Numbered from the stretch's first letter, positions 53,142-63,621 are shown. The stretch: 64,000 nucleotides of DNA from Entomomonas sp945283395 (GCA_946480835.1 CAMLLC010000001.1:248001-312000); one strand, 5' to 3'. Made by a program: numbers and translations. Notes: a model not told the origin generated them from the letters alone.

Positions 53142-54065
53142 TCACTTAAATCGCCACTTGTTTAATAGATTATGATACTTCTGAGATAGTTTACTTTTTA
53201 ACGACAGATTAAATGCTATTTTATCTAACAACTTATCGGCTTGAACATTTCTAATAAGCGTAGGTGGATGTTGTAGCGGAAAAATTAAATCTTGCTGACC
53301 AGCTTTGGTAATATAAGCAGGCACTTCTCCTTTGGTATGAGTTGCGTTCATATCAAAGCCGATATTAGTAGTTAAATTAGTTTTAGGTAAAATACCCCAC
53401 CAATTTTCTTTCCAGCAAGTAAAAGACCATTGATAGTCCCATGTATCTATTTTATTCTGAAAAACTAAATCAAATTGAGACCGCCAATATTTCTCAAAAA
53501 ACCAATTATGATCCGAGCGTTGTCGGATAAAAGAAGTATTTTTTAACAAAGGCCAATCCTGCATAGTAACATCATAATATTGCCAGGCTCTACGCCAAGT
53601 AGCCCAACCCCAAATATGGCAATATTTAGAAAAAAAATAACTGTCTGCTACTGTTGCATAAGAAGCAACAAAATTATTACCACTAATCATAGCAACCTTA
53701 GGGTTATCCCTATAATAGGCTAATAATTCATCACAGTAACGGAAGAAACTAGGAACGGCGAGAATATCATCCTCTAAAATAATCCCCTCTTCTTCATGCT
53801 CAAAAAACCAACTAATTGCCCCTGCAACGGCTAGTTTACAACCTAAATTGTTATCTCTAAACAAAGTAAAAACTTCACAAGGCCAATCTACCTTTAAAAC
53901 TATTTCCCTTACCTCATGACAACGTTGTGTTTCACCTTCTCTAGTTGGACGAGGACCATCGGCTGCTATATAAAGCTTTGGAGGTTTAGCATTACGGATA
54001 GTAGCAAATACCTGACGCGTAGTATCAGGTCTATTAAAAACTAACAATAAAATTGGACTACGCAC
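53142..54065 (-). CDS. GT-A fold glycosyltransferase
   Basis: Probable sugar transferase (307 aa). The N-terminus has SPILLLVFNRPDTTRQV, typical of GT-A nucleotide-sugar enzymes, and the DxD-like metal motif is in GIILEDDILAVPSFFRYCDELL. Trp-rich blocks (IWGWATWRRAWQYYD; DTWDYQWSFTCWKENWWG) match a family seen in surface polysaccharide loci. There is no membrane segment. It follows the UDP-glucuronate decarboxylase gene after 1 base, so they are one unit. Acceptor unknown. Confidence 0.75.
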   Translation of the reverse strand: MRSPILLLVFNRPDTTRQVFATIRNAKPPKLYIAADGPRPTREGETQRCHEVREIVLKVDWPCEVFTLFRDNNLGCKLAVAGAISWFFEHEEEGIILEDDILAVPSFFRYCDELLAYYRDNPKVAMISGNNFVASYATVADSYFFSKYCHIWGWATWRRAWQYYDVTMQDWPLLKNTSFIRQRSDHNWFFEKYWRSQFDLVFQNKIDTWDYQWSFTCWKENWWGILPKTNLTTNIGFDMNATHTKGEVPAYITKAGQQDLIFPLQHPPTLIRNVQADKLLDKIAFNLSLKSKLSQKYHNLLNKWRFK

Positions 54066-54066
54066 A

Positions 54067-55011
54067 CTATTTGCTCTTGATTATCATCTGTTGGAAATAA
54101 GCGATGGTTTTTTTCAAGCCTTCTTCTAATACTACCTTAGGCTGCCAGTTTAACTCTTGCTTAGCCAGTTCTATAATGGGTTGGCGCTGCATAGGATCAT
54201 CTTGAGGTAATGGTTGATAGATGATTTGACTACTTGAATGGGTTAAACTAATGACTTTCTCAGCTAACTGTTTAATGGTAAATTCTCCAGGATTACCTAT
54301 ATTAACAGGGCCGGTAAACTCATCCCTACTATTCATTAATAGCTCCATTCCCTCAATCAGATCATCAACATAACAAAAGCTACGGGTTTGCAGGCCATCC
54401 CCATAAATAGTTATATCTTGTCCCTGTAATGCCTGCATAATGAAATTACTAACAACACGACCATCATTAGGATGCATTCGTGGACCATAAGTATTAAAAA
54501 TGCGCATGACTTTAATTGTTACTTGATGTTGTCTATGGTAATCAAAAAATAACGTTTCTGCGCAACGCTTACCTTCATCATAACAAGCTCTAATACCTAA
54601 CGTATTAACACAGCCCCGATAGGATTCAGGCTGCGGATGTACCTGTGGATCTCCATACACTTCACTAGTACTAGCTTGCAGAATTTTAGCTTTAGTACGT
54701 TTGGCTAAACCTAACATATTAATAGCCCCTATCACGCTAGTTTTGGTAGTTTGTACCGGATCAAATTGATAATGAATAGGCGAAGCAGGACAAGCCAAAT
54801 TATAGATTTCATCCACCTCCACATAAAGAGGGAAAGTCACATCATGGCGCATAAATTCAAAATAAGGATTATCCAGTAGGTGAGCTATATTAGCTTTTCT
54901 CCCAGTAAATAAATTATCTACACAAAGCACCTCATGGCCTCTACTTAACAACCTTTCACAAAGATGGGAGCCTAAAAAACCTGCTCCGCCAGTGACTAAT
55001 ATTCTTTTCAT
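54067..55011 (-). CDS. UDP-glucuronate decarboxylase (UDP-xylose synthase)
   Basis: Extended short-chain dehydrogenase (314 aa) that converts UDP-glucuronate to UDP-xylose. The NAD site is ILVTGGAGFLGSHLCERL, the catalytic Tyr-Lys is in ACYDEGKRCAE, and the signature NLACPASPIHYQFDPVQTTKTSV and MRIFNTYGPRMHPNDGRVVSNFI is that of UXS rather than of epimerases. A UDP-glucose dehydrogenase to feed it is not in the window. It sits between two glycosyltransferase genes. Confidence 0.9.
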   Translation of the reverse strand: MKRILVTGGAGFLGSHLCERLLSRGHEVLCVDNLFTGRKANIAHLLDNPYFEFMRHDVTFPLYVEVDEIYNLACPASPIHYQFDPVQTTKTSVIGAINMLGLAKRTKAKILQASTSEVYGDPQVHPQPESYRGCVNTLGIRACYDEGKRCAETLFFDYHRQHQVTIKVMRIFNTYGPRMHPNDGRVVSNFIMQALQGQDITIYGDGLQTRSFCYVDDLIEGMELLMNSRDEFTGPVNIGNPGEFTIKQLAEKVISLTHSSSQIIYQPLPQDDPMQRQPIIELAKQELNWQPKVVLEEGLKKTIAYFQQMIIKSK

Positions 55012-55173
55012 TGAAAGTCCAGTTAATTAAATTAAAATTGACTATTATTTTAACTGATATTTATGATACATATGTATATTATTAATTTTTAGCCAATTGC
55101 TGAGCGTACGAACAAAAATAAATGATCTAAATCCTCTGTTATACCCTTTTAAGAAAATACAATTATCTATCTG

Positions 55174-56340
55174 TTAACTAATTTTATAATTAGCCGCAAT
55201 TTTAGCAATAACCTCTATGGGCTGAATGTCATTGATATCCAAGGTATTAATATAATCGCGTTTATTACTTATTATTTTATATTGCTCACTATGCTTAATG
55301 ATAAAAGGGTGAGCTATTAAATAATAATGAGTTGTTAATGCTTTAGGATATGGAACAAAACGACCAAAGTGTCTACCATTATAAATCACAAATACAGGAA
55401 TATTACCTAAAGCTACTGCCAGATGGGCTGAGCTTGTTTCATTAGTCACCAGCATTTGACAAGTGCTCAGAATTGTTAATAATTCAACTAAGCTAGTTTT
55501 GCCTACTAAATCTATGCAATCGTCCATAAAATGTTTTTTAAAGGAATTCGCCTGAGCTATCTCTAAGGTTGAACCACAAATAACAATATCATAATTAAAT
55601 TGTTTCTTAAGGTATTGTCCAACCTCAGCAAAATGCTTTGGTGACCATTGCCTAGACGGATGGCTGGCTCCTAAAAATAGCACTGCATATTTATGTTGGT
55701 TATGAAATAAATTTAAAGACCGCTGATCATAATGAATAAAATATTTAGTAGTTAATGATTTTTCTAATAATTGCTCAAAAAATTCTCTATTGCGATAAAA
55801 TTCAAATAAGACCTCTTTAGTATTGGCTAATAGCTTGGTGTAATTTTTATCTGCTTTAGCTTTATTACCTAATGAAATATTTACTTGATCACCTTCACAA
55901 CCAATCTTATCGTCAGCTGGAATGATTTTAACCAATGTTTCAGACAGTAAATATTCACGCGAATAAATAGGATTAATAAGTACTTCATAGCCTTGTCTAG
56001 ATAAACGACGGATAATGGTAAAGCGATATCTATAATTTTTGATAAATTTCTTTTTATCTAACCAAATAAATTTATCCACATAAACACTATCCAAAGCCTC
56101 CGCTAAATCTCGATAGGATTTATCACCTAGTAAGGTTATCTTATATCCTTGGTATTTTGGTGAGTTTCTTAAATCTTCTAAAAAATTTCTAAATAAAACA
56201 TAATCACCTATCACATCTACTCTAATAATAATTAACTCTTTCTTATTAATAGCTATTTTTCTTTTTCTAGCTACATAATCTATCATTAATAAAATAATAA
56301 TATTAATAGCTGTTTTAAACTGAACAAATAACCGTTTCAT
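55174..56340 (-). CDS. Glycosyltransferase family 9 (heptosyltransferase-like)
   Basis: GT-B fold protein (388 aa) of the ADP-heptose:LPS type. The family pattern is the N-terminal LIIIRVDVIGDYVLFRNFL, the central AVLFLGASHPSRQWSPKHFAEVG and the C-terminal LVTNETSSAHLAVALGNIPV. A basic and hydrophobic N-terminal stretch (residues 1-25) may attach it to the membrane. It probably adds a sugar to LPS core or another surface glycan; the sugar is not readable. 162 bases separate it from the decarboxylase gene. Confidence 0.8.
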   Translation of the reverse strand: MKRLFVQFKTAINIIILLMIDYVARKRKIAINKKELIIIRVDVIGDYVLFRNFLEDLRNSPKYQGYKITLLGDKSYRDLAEALDSVYVDKFIWLDKKKFIKNYRYRFTIIRRLSRQGYEVLINPIYSREYLLSETLVKIIPADDKIGCEGDQVNISLGNKAKADKNYTKLLANTKEVLFEFYRNREFFEQLLEKSLTTKYFIHYDQRSLNLFHNQHKYAVLFLGASHPSRQWSPKHFAEVGQYLKKQFNYDIVICGSTLEIAQANSFKKHFMDDCIDLVGKTSLVELLTILSTCQMLVTNETSSAHLAVALGNIPVFVIYNGRHFGRFVPYPKALTTHYYLIAHPFIIKHSEQYKIISNKRDYINTLDINDIQPIEVIAKIAANYKIS

Positions 56341-56366
56341 CGCACTTGATTATCCTAATCTTTATC

Positions 56367-56398
56367 AAAAAACAAAAGGGATACCTAAGTATCCCTTT
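56367..56398 (-). terminator. Terminator of rne
   Basis: AAAGGGATAC and GTATCCCTTT form a perfect stem with a 4-base loop 27 bases after the rne stop. The minus strand then reads TTTTGTTTTTT. It separates rne from the glycan cluster. Confidence 0.85.
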
Positions 56399-56425
56399 AT
56401 GACTAGAAGGAGGTGAGCTAATTTA

Positions 56426-59029
56426 TCAAACTTCCGAATGATACTCATCTTTATCGGATATCTTCAGCTCTTCGGAATCCTGGTTAGCTGAGGCAGCTTC
56501 AACTATTTTAGAAGCCGCAGCAGTTTGCTGGCGGCGTCTAATTTCACGAGGATCATTGGCCGCTCTTCCCACACTTCTAGCAGACACTGCTATAGTTTCT
56601 TTAGAACTTTCCAGCTCGGGAGCAGTTGTTAAAGATTGCTCTGCTACACTAGGTTGTTCAACCTTGCTAGCAACTGCTTGCTCAAACGTCTCAGTTACTT
56701 GCGTTTCACTGATAGAATGGATCTTTTCTACAGCAGTCGCTGTAGATTGAAGTTGACTGCTTTGTTGGCTATTATCAAATCTTAGAGATTCTTGAAGTAC
56801 AGTAGTTTCAGCGACAACTACAGGTAAAATATCTTGAGTTCGCACTAATTGACTAGAGCTATCAGCAAATTCCTGTATTTTTAATTGATTATCTTCAGAT
56901 GTTGCACCGTTATCAACCACAGTAGATGATGATTTATCTTCAAAATTGCGACCTCGACGATCTCGTCCAATATTACGACGACGTTGGCCTCTGGCTCTCC
57001 GACGTGGACGCTCATCAGTTTCTAATACTTCAGCTTTAGCTACCATTTCTCCAGAACTATTAACAGCTCTGTCTTTAATATTTTCTTCCCTACTAGCCTT
57101 ATCAGTTGCACTATTTTGCCGGCGTTCATTACGATCTTGTCGTGGCCTAACCTCATCGTCTTTGCTTAAACTATTATTTCTTTCTTCTTTATCTTTTGCC
57201 TGCTCATCTCTATTACGCTGGTTACGGCGTTGATGAGGACGTTCATGGGATTGGCGACGGCTATTAGAATACTGTTCATTAGTTTGATTATGTGCTGTTT
57301 TTTCAGTAGCTTTACTAACAACCTCTTCAGCCTCTTCTTCTTTACTTGAAAATAAACTAACTAATGATTTAACCAAACTTTTTAAGCCACCCATTTTCTT
57401 TTCTGTCTCGATAGGAGCAGGCTGTTGTGGTGCAATAGTTTTGACCGCTGCTTCTTGACGAGTAAGCGCTTTAGAAGAACTAACATGATTATGATCTTCT
57501 TCACATTCTGTATTATGAAGCTCATAACTTAGTTCATTAAATTGAGCATCTGGACTATCGGTCCGTAACCTTTGCACATCAAAATTAGGGGTTTCTAAAT
57601 GATCATTAGGTACAATAACAATACGTACCTGACTGCGTAATTCTATTTTAGTGATAGCATTACGTTTCTCATTCAATAAAAATGCTGCTACGGGGATAGG
57701 TACATAAGCTCTAACTTCTGCGGTAGAGTCCTTGAGCGTTTCTTCTTCGATAAGACGTAAGATAGCTAAAGCAATAGATTCAACATCACGAATAGTACCT
57801 TGTCCATTACAACGAGGGCAAGTTACCCCACTAGTTTCACGTAATGAAGGACGTAATCTTTGACGTGACATTTCTAATAAGCCGAATTTAGAAATAGAAC
57901 CTACCTGTACTCTTGCCCTATCAGCTTTTAAGGCTTCGGTAATACAATCTTCCACAGCGCGACGATTTTTGGATGGAGTCATATCGATAAAATCTATGAC
58001 TATTAATCCACCAATATCTCTAAGTCTAAGTTGACGAGCAATTTCTTCTGCTGCTTCAAGATTAGTTTGTAAAGCAGTTTCTTCTATATCACTGCCTCTA
58101 GTAGAACGCGCTGAGTTAATGTCAATAGATACTAAGGCTTCGGTAGGATCTATTACAATTGAACCACCAGAAGGCAATCTAACTTCACGTTGGAAGGCAG
58201 TCTCAATTTGACTTTCAATTTGATATCTATTAAATAAAGGAACAGCATCCTCATAGAGTTTCACTTTATTTTTATACTGAGGAATTACTTGGCTGATAAA
58301 GTTTACTGCTTCCTCATAAGCATCAACAGTATCAATAAGTACCTCGCCAATATCCTGCCGTAAATAATCTCTAATGGTACGAATAATGACATTGCTTTCT
58401 TGATAAATTAAGAAAGGTGCAGGACTACTGTCAGCAGCCTCTTTAATAGCTGTCCATAGTTGCAATAGATAATCTAAGTCCCACTGTAGCTCTTCAATAC
58501 TACGACCTAAGCCTGCTGTACGGACAATCAGTCCCATATCAGCGGGTGCTTGTAAAGCACTTAAAACTTCTTTAAGTTCTGCCCTTTCATCGCCCTCAAT
58601 ACGGCGCGAAATACCGCCAGCACTAGGGTTATTAGGCATTAACACTAAATAACGGCCAGCTAAACTAATAAAGGTCGTCAGAGCCGCTCCTTTATTACCT
58701 CTTTCTTCTTTTTCAACTTGGATAATAACTTCTTGGCCTTCTTTTAACACATCTTTAATATTGAGACGACCAAAATTAGCCTCAGGGGCATTAATAAAAT
58801 ACTCACGAGAAATTTCTTTAAGCGGAAGAAAACCTTGACGACCTGAACCAAAATCAACAAATGCAGCTTCTAAACTTGGTTGAATAGCCGCTATTCTACC
58901 TTTGTAAATATTAGCTTTCTTTTGCTCTCTAGCGCCAGATTCTATGTCCAAATCAAATAGACGTTGGCCATCTACCAGTGCTACACGCAACTCCTCAGAC
59001 TGAGTTGCATTAATCAACATTCTTTTCAT
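56426..59029 (-). CDS. rne: Ribonuclease E
   Basis: Endonuclease and degradosome scaffold (867 aa). The catalytic half has the S1 domain (YKGRIAAIQPSLEAAFVDFG), the DNase-like site with Asp in SIDINSARST and VIDFIDM, and the zinc-link CPRC in GVTCPRCNGQGT. A likely membrane-binding helix is GGLKSLVKSLVSLFS near residue 555. The C-terminal half is disordered, with Arg-rich RNA-binding segments (RPRRRARGQRRR). ATG 59029 gives MKRMLINATQ; the open extension to 59062 lacks a Shine-Dalgarno. Known RNase E genes are autoregulated through a long leader. Confidence 0.96.
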   Translation of the reverse strand: MKRMLINATQSEELRVALVDGQRLFDLDIESGAREQKKANIYKGRIAAIQPSLEAAFVDFGSGRQGFLPLKEISREYFINAPEANFGRLNIKDVLKEGQEVIIQVEKEERGNKGAALTTFISLAGRYLVLMPNNPSAGGISRRIEGDERAELKEVLSALQAPADMGLIVRTAGLGRSIEELQWDLDYLLQLWTAIKEAADSSPAPFLIYQESNVIIRTIRDYLRQDIGEVLIDTVDAYEEAVNFISQVIPQYKNKVKLYEDAVPLFNRYQIESQIETAFQREVRLPSGGSIVIDPTEALVSIDINSARSTRGSDIEETALQTNLEAAEEIARQLRLRDIGGLIVIDFIDMTPSKNRRAVEDCITEALKADRARVQVGSISKFGLLEMSRQRLRPSLRETSGVTCPRCNGQGTIRDVESIALAILRLIEEETLKDSTAEVRAYVPIPVAAFLLNEKRNAITKIELRSQVRIVIVPNDHLETPNFDVQRLRTDSPDAQFNELSYELHNTECEEDHNHVSSSKALTRQEAAVKTIAPQQPAPIETEKKMGGLKSLVKSLVSLFSSKEEEAEEVVSKATEKTAHNQTNEQYSNSRRQSHERPHQRRNQRNRDEQAKDKEERNNSLSKDDEVRPRQDRNERRQNSATDKASREENIKDRAVNSSGEMVAKAEVLETDERPRRRARGQRRRNIGRDRRGRNFEDKSSSTVVDNGATSEDNQLKIQEFADSSSQLVRTQDILPVVVAETTVLQESLRFDNSQQSSQLQSTATAVEKIHSISETQVTETFEQAVASKVEQPSVAEQSLTTAPELESSKETIAVSARSVGRAANDPREIRRRQQTAAASKIVEAASANQDSEELKISDKDEYHSEV

Positions 59030-60100
59030 GTTGTACCATCTGCTATAAGCGAGCAGCAACAACTAGGCACACTGAGTGCTCAAGGCTAGTATGGGGCGCG
59101 CTAAAGTGGTATACCACCTTCGTGTCTAGCAACCTTAACTTATTCAATTAACAGCTAAGTCGCGACTGCGTCTCCTGTTTTCGTCTTACAAAAACACTTT
59201 TTTTTGCAGGAGGAGGAATCTTTTTAATAAAGCGGATGCAAAGGCATCTAACCATTAATTTAACACTCTTACCAAAAAGTACATCTCCACCCAACTTATT
59301 TCCGTGATTATTCAGTTGCCACGTGCAACTAGGCCCGCGGGTTATCATTTTTCAAAACCTATTTGTTAGCAATAGGTTTCGACCATATTTCCAGAACTTG
59401 ATAGATTCTATATCTATTGGGTAGTCTGAACCCATTAATAATCTTTTACATTGCTAGTAATTACTTATGCCCTACTTTGCAGACACCTTTACATTCAACA
59501 TTCAATTTTAGATATCTGCCTTATCATCTTAATATTGATGAACAATTTTGCATCAAGCAACAGCAATTACAAAGAAACTCTTAATTACTTAAGATAGCTT
59601 ACAAAATTTGAAAGAACAACTGAATTTCTTTGCAAAAACTTACAGTTACTTATTCTCCGTTCGCTATCTTTAATTAACAGTATTTATACATGCCCTTTGT
59701 AGGCCTAATGAATATAGCAGTTAATTAACTTTTCTTCAAATAAAATCCTTAGTTATTCAACTAATTGTTACAGGCTGTTAACAAAGTTAAATTAGCTTAT
59801 GGTAAATGACACTGAAAAAGAAAATATAATAATAATTACCTTTCTCTTATTGATAGATTTAACATATTGTTAAATATACCTAAGCCTCCCCCTATCCTAT
59901 TGCCTTAGATAATATTAGCTATATTCATTCTATAATTAACAGCATAACAATATCCATTTATTTTTTTGGTATTTACTAAAACAACATCCATAGACTAATC
60001 ATTAGTTATTTTTTAACCTTGCTAAGGCTTAACATATTGTAAATAATATAAATTAATAATTAACATTACATTTTGTAAAATAACACAAGGGAATTTATCA
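59030..60100. promoter_or_regulatory. Long divergent region: rne 5' leader and hscC upstream
   Basis: This 1.07-kb gene-free stretch lies between rne and the divergent hscC. The first 330 bases (59030-59360) are less AT-rich and hold several short stems on the rne strand: GGTGGTATACCAC (near 59106-59118), GCAC/GTGC in GCACTCAGTGTGC, and CTGCT/AGCAG just before the start. In E. coli the rne leader carries structures recognised by RNase E itself. The rest (59360-60100) is very AT-rich and shows no convincing gene. An open 66-codon frame at 59148-59348 looks accidental. Confidence 0.45.
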
Positions 60101-61784
60101 ATGATAGTTGGTATTGATTTAGGCACTACTCACTCGCTCATAGGTGCTTATCTTGATAATGGGCCAGAGCTATTTAAAAATCCGTTGGGAGAGCTTCTCA
60201 CGCCTTCTATAAACAGGAATAGATGAACAAAATACGTTACTAGTTGGCGCCATTGCTAAAGAAAGATTAATCACACATCCTCAACAAACTATTGCCAACT
60301 TTAAACGCTGGATGGGTAGTGCCAGAAAAATTCAACTAAATAATAAAGTATTTGGACCTGAAGAACTTTCTGCCCTCGTTTTAAGGTCTTTGATAGCTGA
60401 TGCTGAAGCAGCTACTGGCCAAAAAGTTACAGAAGCTGTTATTAGTGTACCGGCCTATTTCTCTAATGCGCAACGTAAAGCAACCAAAATAGCGGGCGAA
60501 CTAGCGGGTATAAAAGTTGAACGTTTAATTAATGAACCAACTGCCGCTGCATTAGCCTACGGCCTACAAGCGAGAAAAGAAGGAGGAGAATTTCTGCTAT
60601 TAGACCTAGGAGGGGGCACTTTTGATGTCTCTATCCTTGAAATTCTTGACGTAGAAGTACATGCTAGTGCTGGAGATAATTTTTTAGGTGGTGAAGATTT
60701 CTTACAGGTTTTATTCAGTACCTTTTGCTCAGAAACATGGATCGCGCTGGACAAACTCAACGCTATTGAATTAGGGTCATTATTGGCTAAATTAGAACAA
60801 CTTAAAAAAAATCTTACTACCAATGCTAGCCATGAATTAGATATCAGCCTTAATGCACAAAGTTATCACTGGCAAATCACAGCCGAGCATTTTGCCAATT
60901 TATGTGAGCCTCTTATTCAACGGATGCGAGCTCCTATAGAAAGAGCGGTGCGTGATGCAAAACTTAAAGCTAATGAGCTAAATGAGGTCATTTTGGTAGG
61001 CGGTGCAAGCCGTATGCCTATGATTAGCAAATTAGTTTCTAAACTCTTTGGGCGATTACCACTACGTCATATCAACCCAGATCAAACCATCGCCATAGGT
61101 GCGGTTATTGCAGCTAGTTTAAAAGTTAGGGATGAGCGTTTAGAGGAAATTATTTTAACTGATATTTGCCCCTATACTCTATGGACTAATGTCTGCCGCA
61201 AAAAAAGTGAAGGCAATTATGCAGAAGGCTATTTCATGCCCATTATTGCTCGTAATAGCACAGTTCCTATTAGCCGCGAGGAAAATCTATATCCCGTCTA
61301 TGATGATCAAGAAAATATAACGGTAGAAGTTTATCAAGGTGAAAGTCCAACCATAGATAAGAATATTAAACTAGGTGAGCTACATGTTAAACTACCCAAT
61401 AAATTAGCCAATAATAGAGGAGTTACAGTAAGATTTACTTATGATATCAATGGTATACTGCAAGTTGAAACAAAAGTAATAGAAACAGGGGAAACACAGC
61501 AGCTCATTCTAAAACAAAATGAAAATAATCTAACTGAAGCGGAGATAATGGCACGCTTACAAGCCTTAGATGAGCTCAAAATACATCCTAGAGAGAAACA
61601 AGAAAATGTTCTTTTGTTAGCTAGAGCCGCTCGCCTTTATGAAGAAGTAATTGATTATCGCGAAATGTTACAAAACTGGATTTTACAATTTGAGCAAATC
61701 CCTGATAAACAAGATAATGAACTAATAATAGAAGCCCGTAAGGAATTTTCTTCAAACCTAGATCACTTGGAAAATAACTATTAA
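60101..61784 (+). pseudogene. hscC: HscC-type Hsp70, frameshifted near codon 38
   Basis: Hsp70 of the HscC type (about 560 aa when repaired, E. coli HscC being 556). ATG 60101 follows AAGGGA and starts IVGIDLGTTHSLIGAYLDNG, but the frame stops at 60226. One base too many near 60211-60217 separates it from the main frame, which continues IDEQNTLLVGAIAKERL and holds LLLDLGGGTFDVSILE, EVHASAGDNFLGGEDF and EVILVGGASRMPMISKLV. Deleting the A at 60215 gives a seamless TPSINGIDEQN. The J-domain gene follows after 21 bases. HscC is a specialised chaperone not needed for growth in E. coli. Confidence 0.8.
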
Positions 61785-61805
61785 TAACAAGCAGTAGAGA
61801 TAATT

Positions 61806-63621
61806 ATGTGGGCTATTATTTTTTTAGGGTTAGACGAGCAAGCAGATGAACGTGCTATAAAAAAAGCCTATGCAAAACGATTTAAAGAAACTCGCCCAGA
61901 TGAAGACCCAGCAGGATTTCATCAGCTAAACGAAGCTTATCAAGCTGCTTTACGCTGGCGCCGAGAAAATCCTCTTACCGACGCAACATCAGCATCAGCT
62001 ATTTTAGCTGATGCCATTACCGAACCATGCTCAACAACTTTTACTGCTATCCCAGGTTATTCTGCCGCAGACAACATAAATACTGACAATTTAACAGAAC
62101 AACCTTCGCCAGCTAATACACCGCTAAATCATTATTATCAAACCTTAATGCGCGCAGCTTCTGCAGGTAATATTAAGAAACTTAACGCATGGCTACAAGA
62201 AAATAATGAGCTTTCAGTAGTATCTTCGTTATTAGCAAACTATTTGTTAGATTACTGGCAAACTTATCACCCTGCTCTAGCTAAAGAATGCTTCGATGTT
62301 CTAAGTGATTTTTCATCTTAACAGCATTGCGCAGCAAATGACGATTGACTTAACTCTATTACGGAGCTCGCTAGATGCTATTTGGAGTGCTCAACAACAA
62401 GCTAGTAATGATTCATTATTGACCAACATTAGATCATCACACCACCTTCAAAAGGTTAGCAATTCTTTTGAGATAGAAGAGTTCTATCAAAAATGTCTGA
62501 TCGTAGCGCAACAAAACCATCCAGAACAATTTCATTTATGGTTACAATCGCAACAGCAATTTTGGTCATTTGATAGCAAACAACAAATAGGCCAAACACT
62601 ATTAGCTAATCTCCAACAAAAGCAAGTTCCATTAAGTGCAGCAAGCTTTGCTGTTATTTTAGATTTTTTTAGCCTTAACGATATCCTAGCTAATAACGAT
62701 ATAACCGATACCCAAGATCTACAACAGCACTTAAATACCCTATGGTTATTTAGCGATCAGCGCATAGCTGCACTAACAGCTCAATATAATTTAGCTGACC
62801 AAAATTGTGCTAATTACTCATCGCAAGAATCTTATGCTGACTGGCAAATGTTTGAGCAAATGAAAAAACCTTTTTCATGGTTACAAGCTATTAGAACTAG
62901 TTTTCCACTGTATCGCTCCAAGAATTGGAATCAACGTTTAGTTGCCTTGCTAGAGAGCAATAATAATCACATACCCACTAGTATTAACAAAGAGCAACTC
63001 AGCTATTGGCTTGCTTTCTCGCAAAAGAGAATACTCCATGCTCCAAAACTGTTAGTATGGACTATTAATATATTATTTCTAAATCTATTCTGCTTGTTTG
63101 CCTTATTGTTTTACCATTATATAACTGAGAGAAAAACTGAGCTAGAAATCTTAGCCCTCTCTTTTGAAGTTTGGTTTTTCATTTTGATTCCAACAATTAT
63201 TTGTTTAGCAATACTTTGGTCTCTGCTCTGGCTAAAATACTCTTATCAGCAAATAACTCATTATTATTGGCGTGTGTTCAATAAAATATGGATACCTCTG
63301 TTAATTATGATTTGTTACGCGGCTCCATTAACACCTCAAATTCGACTCTTATTTGCGTTCTGTATTCTGGTTAGTATTTTAATTTTCTATGATAAAGCCG
63401 TTCCAAAACCACTATTACTACTCTTTACCCCAGTAGGTTTATATCTATTAAATGGTTTGGAAAATGCTTTTAAACCTTTCCGATCTTTGAAAATCTCAGC
63501 ATTAACTAAATTTACTATTTTTGTAGCTATTTGTTGCATGTTTGTAGCGGCTCTTTATGTCTTTCCAGAACAACTTAAAGTTATCTATTTAGTGCTATAC
63601 AAATTATTATTGTTCTTGTGA
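61806..63621 (+). pseudogene. J-domain membrane co-chaperone (HscD/DjlB-like), frameshifted at a T5 tract
   Basis: N-terminal J-like domain (residues 1-55: LGLDEQADERAIKKAYAKRFKETRPDEDPAGF) with RPD in place of HPD, as I recall for DjlB/HscD proteins. The first frame stops at 62321. Removing one T from the T5 run at 62309-62313 joins CFDVLSDF to HLNSIAQQMTIDLTLL in the second frame, which runs to 63621 and ends with about six membrane segments (LVWTINILFLNLFCLFALLF, VWFFILIPTIICLAILW and others). The joined protein would be about 604 aa. It follows hscC and is its likely partner. Two separate proteins cannot be excluded. Confidence 0.65.

Noticed and set aside
59148..59348. Open 66-codon minus-strand frame upstream of rne
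   Set aside because: No family resemblance, no good Shine-Dalgarno, and it lies in the probable rne leader.
59400..59620. Possible remnant of a gene in the hscC upstream region
   Set aside because: An open frame of about 60 codons can be read, but its sequence matches nothing I recognise and the region is too AT-rich to tell.
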